A DNA stretch of 62,730 nt from a virus. A program made the position numbers and the translations under genes. Below, piece after piece: positions 61,787-62,730 of this stretch. Every line of letters starts with the position of its first letter. Position 1 is the first letter of the stretch. The notes under the pieces were generated by a model that saw only the letters and a list, made by a program, of their open reading frames with translations, ran no database searches and was not told where the DNA came from. The stretch lies in IMG/VR virus record IMGVR_UViG_3300044796_000135, positions 1 to 62,730 of that record, one strand, 5' to 3'.

Positions 61787-62730
61787 GGCGCAACCACTTC
61801 CACAAACTTCTCATGCCCATACGCGCCCTTGGTTTCTTTCAGTATCTCCGCGAGCGTATATGTTTTCTTCAACGCACCCTTGCGCGCCATGAAATCCTGC
61901 GTCCCGTACTGACACGCGCCAGTGACCATGCGGTACACAAACGCCCAGTCCTCGGGGGATTTGCGCGTCGTCTTGGCCATGTTTCGGTATTGCTCGATAT
62001 CACGCGTGCCAGTCTTGAATTGCAGTTCGCGGACGGCTTCTTCGATGGTCTTGCCATGCGCGTTATGCTGACCCGACTGAGCCACATAGAACTTATCGCC
62101 GATGACCTTTTGGTTTTTGATCTTGGAGTGACGACAGGCGAGGACCGTAACGCCGTGTGCCTGCTTCGAGGACAGCACGACGCAGCCAATGCCGTCCAGG
62201 ATCGTGAATTTGCTGTAGCCGCCTGTGTAGAGTTTGCCAGCGATTAGGGAGGCGTCTTTGTAGATGGACAGGTAGCCGCCGACGCTGGTGAGGGCGTCGA
62301 GCTTGGCGCTGGTGTTGATGTACAGGTAGCCGCCGACGCTGGTGAGGGCCGGGGCGTCGAACTTGGCGCTGCTGTTGATGGACAGGTAGCCGCCGACGCT
62401 GGTGAGGGCGTCGAGCTTGGCGCTGCTGTGGATGGACAGGTCGCCGCCGACGCTGGTGAGGGCGTCGAGCTTGGCGCTGCTGTTGATGTACAGGTCGCCG
62501 CCGACGCTGGTGAGGGCCGGGGCGTCGAGCTTGGCGCTGCTGTGGATGGACAGGTCGCCGCCGACGCTGGTGAGGGCGTCGAGCTTGGCGCTGCTGTTGA
62601 TGTACAGGTCGCCGCCGACGCTGGTGAGGGCCGGGGCGTCGAACTTGGCGCTGCTGTTGATGGACAGGTAGCCGCCGACGCTGGTGAGGGCGTCGAGCTT
62701 GGCGCTGGTGTTGATGTACAGGTAGCCGCC
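61783..62730 (-). CDS. 54-bp-repeat protein, C-terminal part (continued from base 1)
   Basis: About eight more 18- or 20-residue units (some carry an extra Ala-Pro, DAPALTSV) are followed by a unique C-terminal domain of about 150 residues from near 62260. That domain contains segments such as GCVVLSSKQAHGVTVLACRH and HNAHGKTIEEAVRELQF, and I recall it from phage proteins of unknown function that often follow similar repeat tracts. If the ends share the 6-nt overlap described in the findings, the whole protein is about 411 residues. The stop at 61783 overlaps the next start by ATGA. The repeat units are nearly identical, which points to recent expansion or gene conversion. Confidence 0.85.
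   Translation of the reverse strand, partial: GGYLYINTSAKLDALTSVGGYLSINSSAKFDAPALTSVGGDLYINSSAKLDALTSVGGDLSIHSSAKLDAPALTSVGGDLYINSSAKLDALTSVGGDLSIHSSAKLDALTSVGGYLSINSSAKFDAPALTSVGGYLYINTSAKLDALTSVGGYLSIYKDASLIAGKLYTGGYSKFTILDGIGCVVLSSKQAHGVTVLACRHSKIKNQKVIGDKFYVAQSGQHNAHGKTIEEAVRELQFKTGTRDIEQYRNMAKTTRKSPEDWAFVYRMVTGACQYGTQDFMARKGALKKTYTLAEILKETKGAYGHEKFVEVVAP
62258..62730 (-). repeat. 54/60-bp tandem repeat, right part
   Basis: The hexamer gacgct recurs at 62281, 62335, 62395, 62449, 62503, 62563, 62617 and 62677, giving periods of 54 or 60 bp; the 60-bp units carry a 6-bp Ala-Pro insertion. Period and reading frame continue into the left end of the window. Confidence 0.97.

Noticed and set aside
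62258-62730. CRISPR array
   Set aside because: Units are contiguous near-identical coding repeats with no unique spacers and keep one reading frame.

Overview
The window is essentially one complete, moderately GC-rich tailed-phage genome (Caudoviricetes). It has a short-tail, P22-like gene set and infects a Gram-negative host: the lysis module encodes an outer-membrane lipoprotein spanin, and a second secreted lipoprotein follows it. Both window ends lie inside the same 54-bp tandem repeat and in the same minus-strand reading frame, so the molecule is circular or circularly permuted and was opened inside a gene. No host genes, rRNA or CRISPR array are present, and I recognised no tRNA. Host phylum cannot be fixed from sequence alone; an alphaproteobacterium is a guess.

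Layout. (1) A long leftward early operon starts at a divergent promoter/operator region near 3.34-3.47 kb, runs left to base 1, wraps to base 62730 and ends near 54962. It carries a decapeptide-repeat protein, a J-domain protein, a DUF1643 protein, the repeat protein split by the window ends, an ERF annealing protein with a YqaJ-type exonuclease (recombination pair), Ea22-like genes and many tiny ORFs, including an array of small genes with shared junction sequences. (2) Rightward from 3474: a Cro-like regulator, a GIY-YIG-like protein, a Gp37/Gp68 (DUF5131) protein and an MT-A70 adenine methyltransferase. (3) A second leftward operon (12.5 to 6.3 kb): a VRR-NUC nuclease, a C5-cytosine methyltransferase, a small serine recombinase, an LPD29-type membrane protein and many zinc-ribbon mini-proteins. 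(4) Rightward 12.5-14.6 kb: a ribbon-helix-helix regulator and a D5/P4-type primase-helicase, followed by an inverted-repeat region that could be an origin or regulatory site. (5) An isolated NMN adenylyltransferase-like moron closed by a strong hairpin. (6) A rightward run of tiny genes leading into terminase, portal, scaffold, capsid, connectors, tail/fibre proteins and three large ejection-type proteins (16.2-52.1 kb), broken by a rho-independent terminator just before the capsid genes. (7) A lysis cassette (52.1-55.0 kb): coiled-coil membrane protein, endolysin, holin, nested spanins and a lipoprotein.

Most genes are joined by ATGA/GTGA/TGATG overlaps. I used these to fix starts and to recover about twenty ORFs under 60 codons. 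The most notable observations are an endolysin whose two T4-lysozyme lobes are in reversed order (natural circular permutation), a zinc-ribbon protein ending in the SSB C-terminal peptide DDDIPF, two adjacent virion genes that lack any ATG/GTG/TTG start where one is expected (apparent ATA and ATC starts), the early small-gene cassette array, and two highly homogenised repeat-protein genes in one operon.
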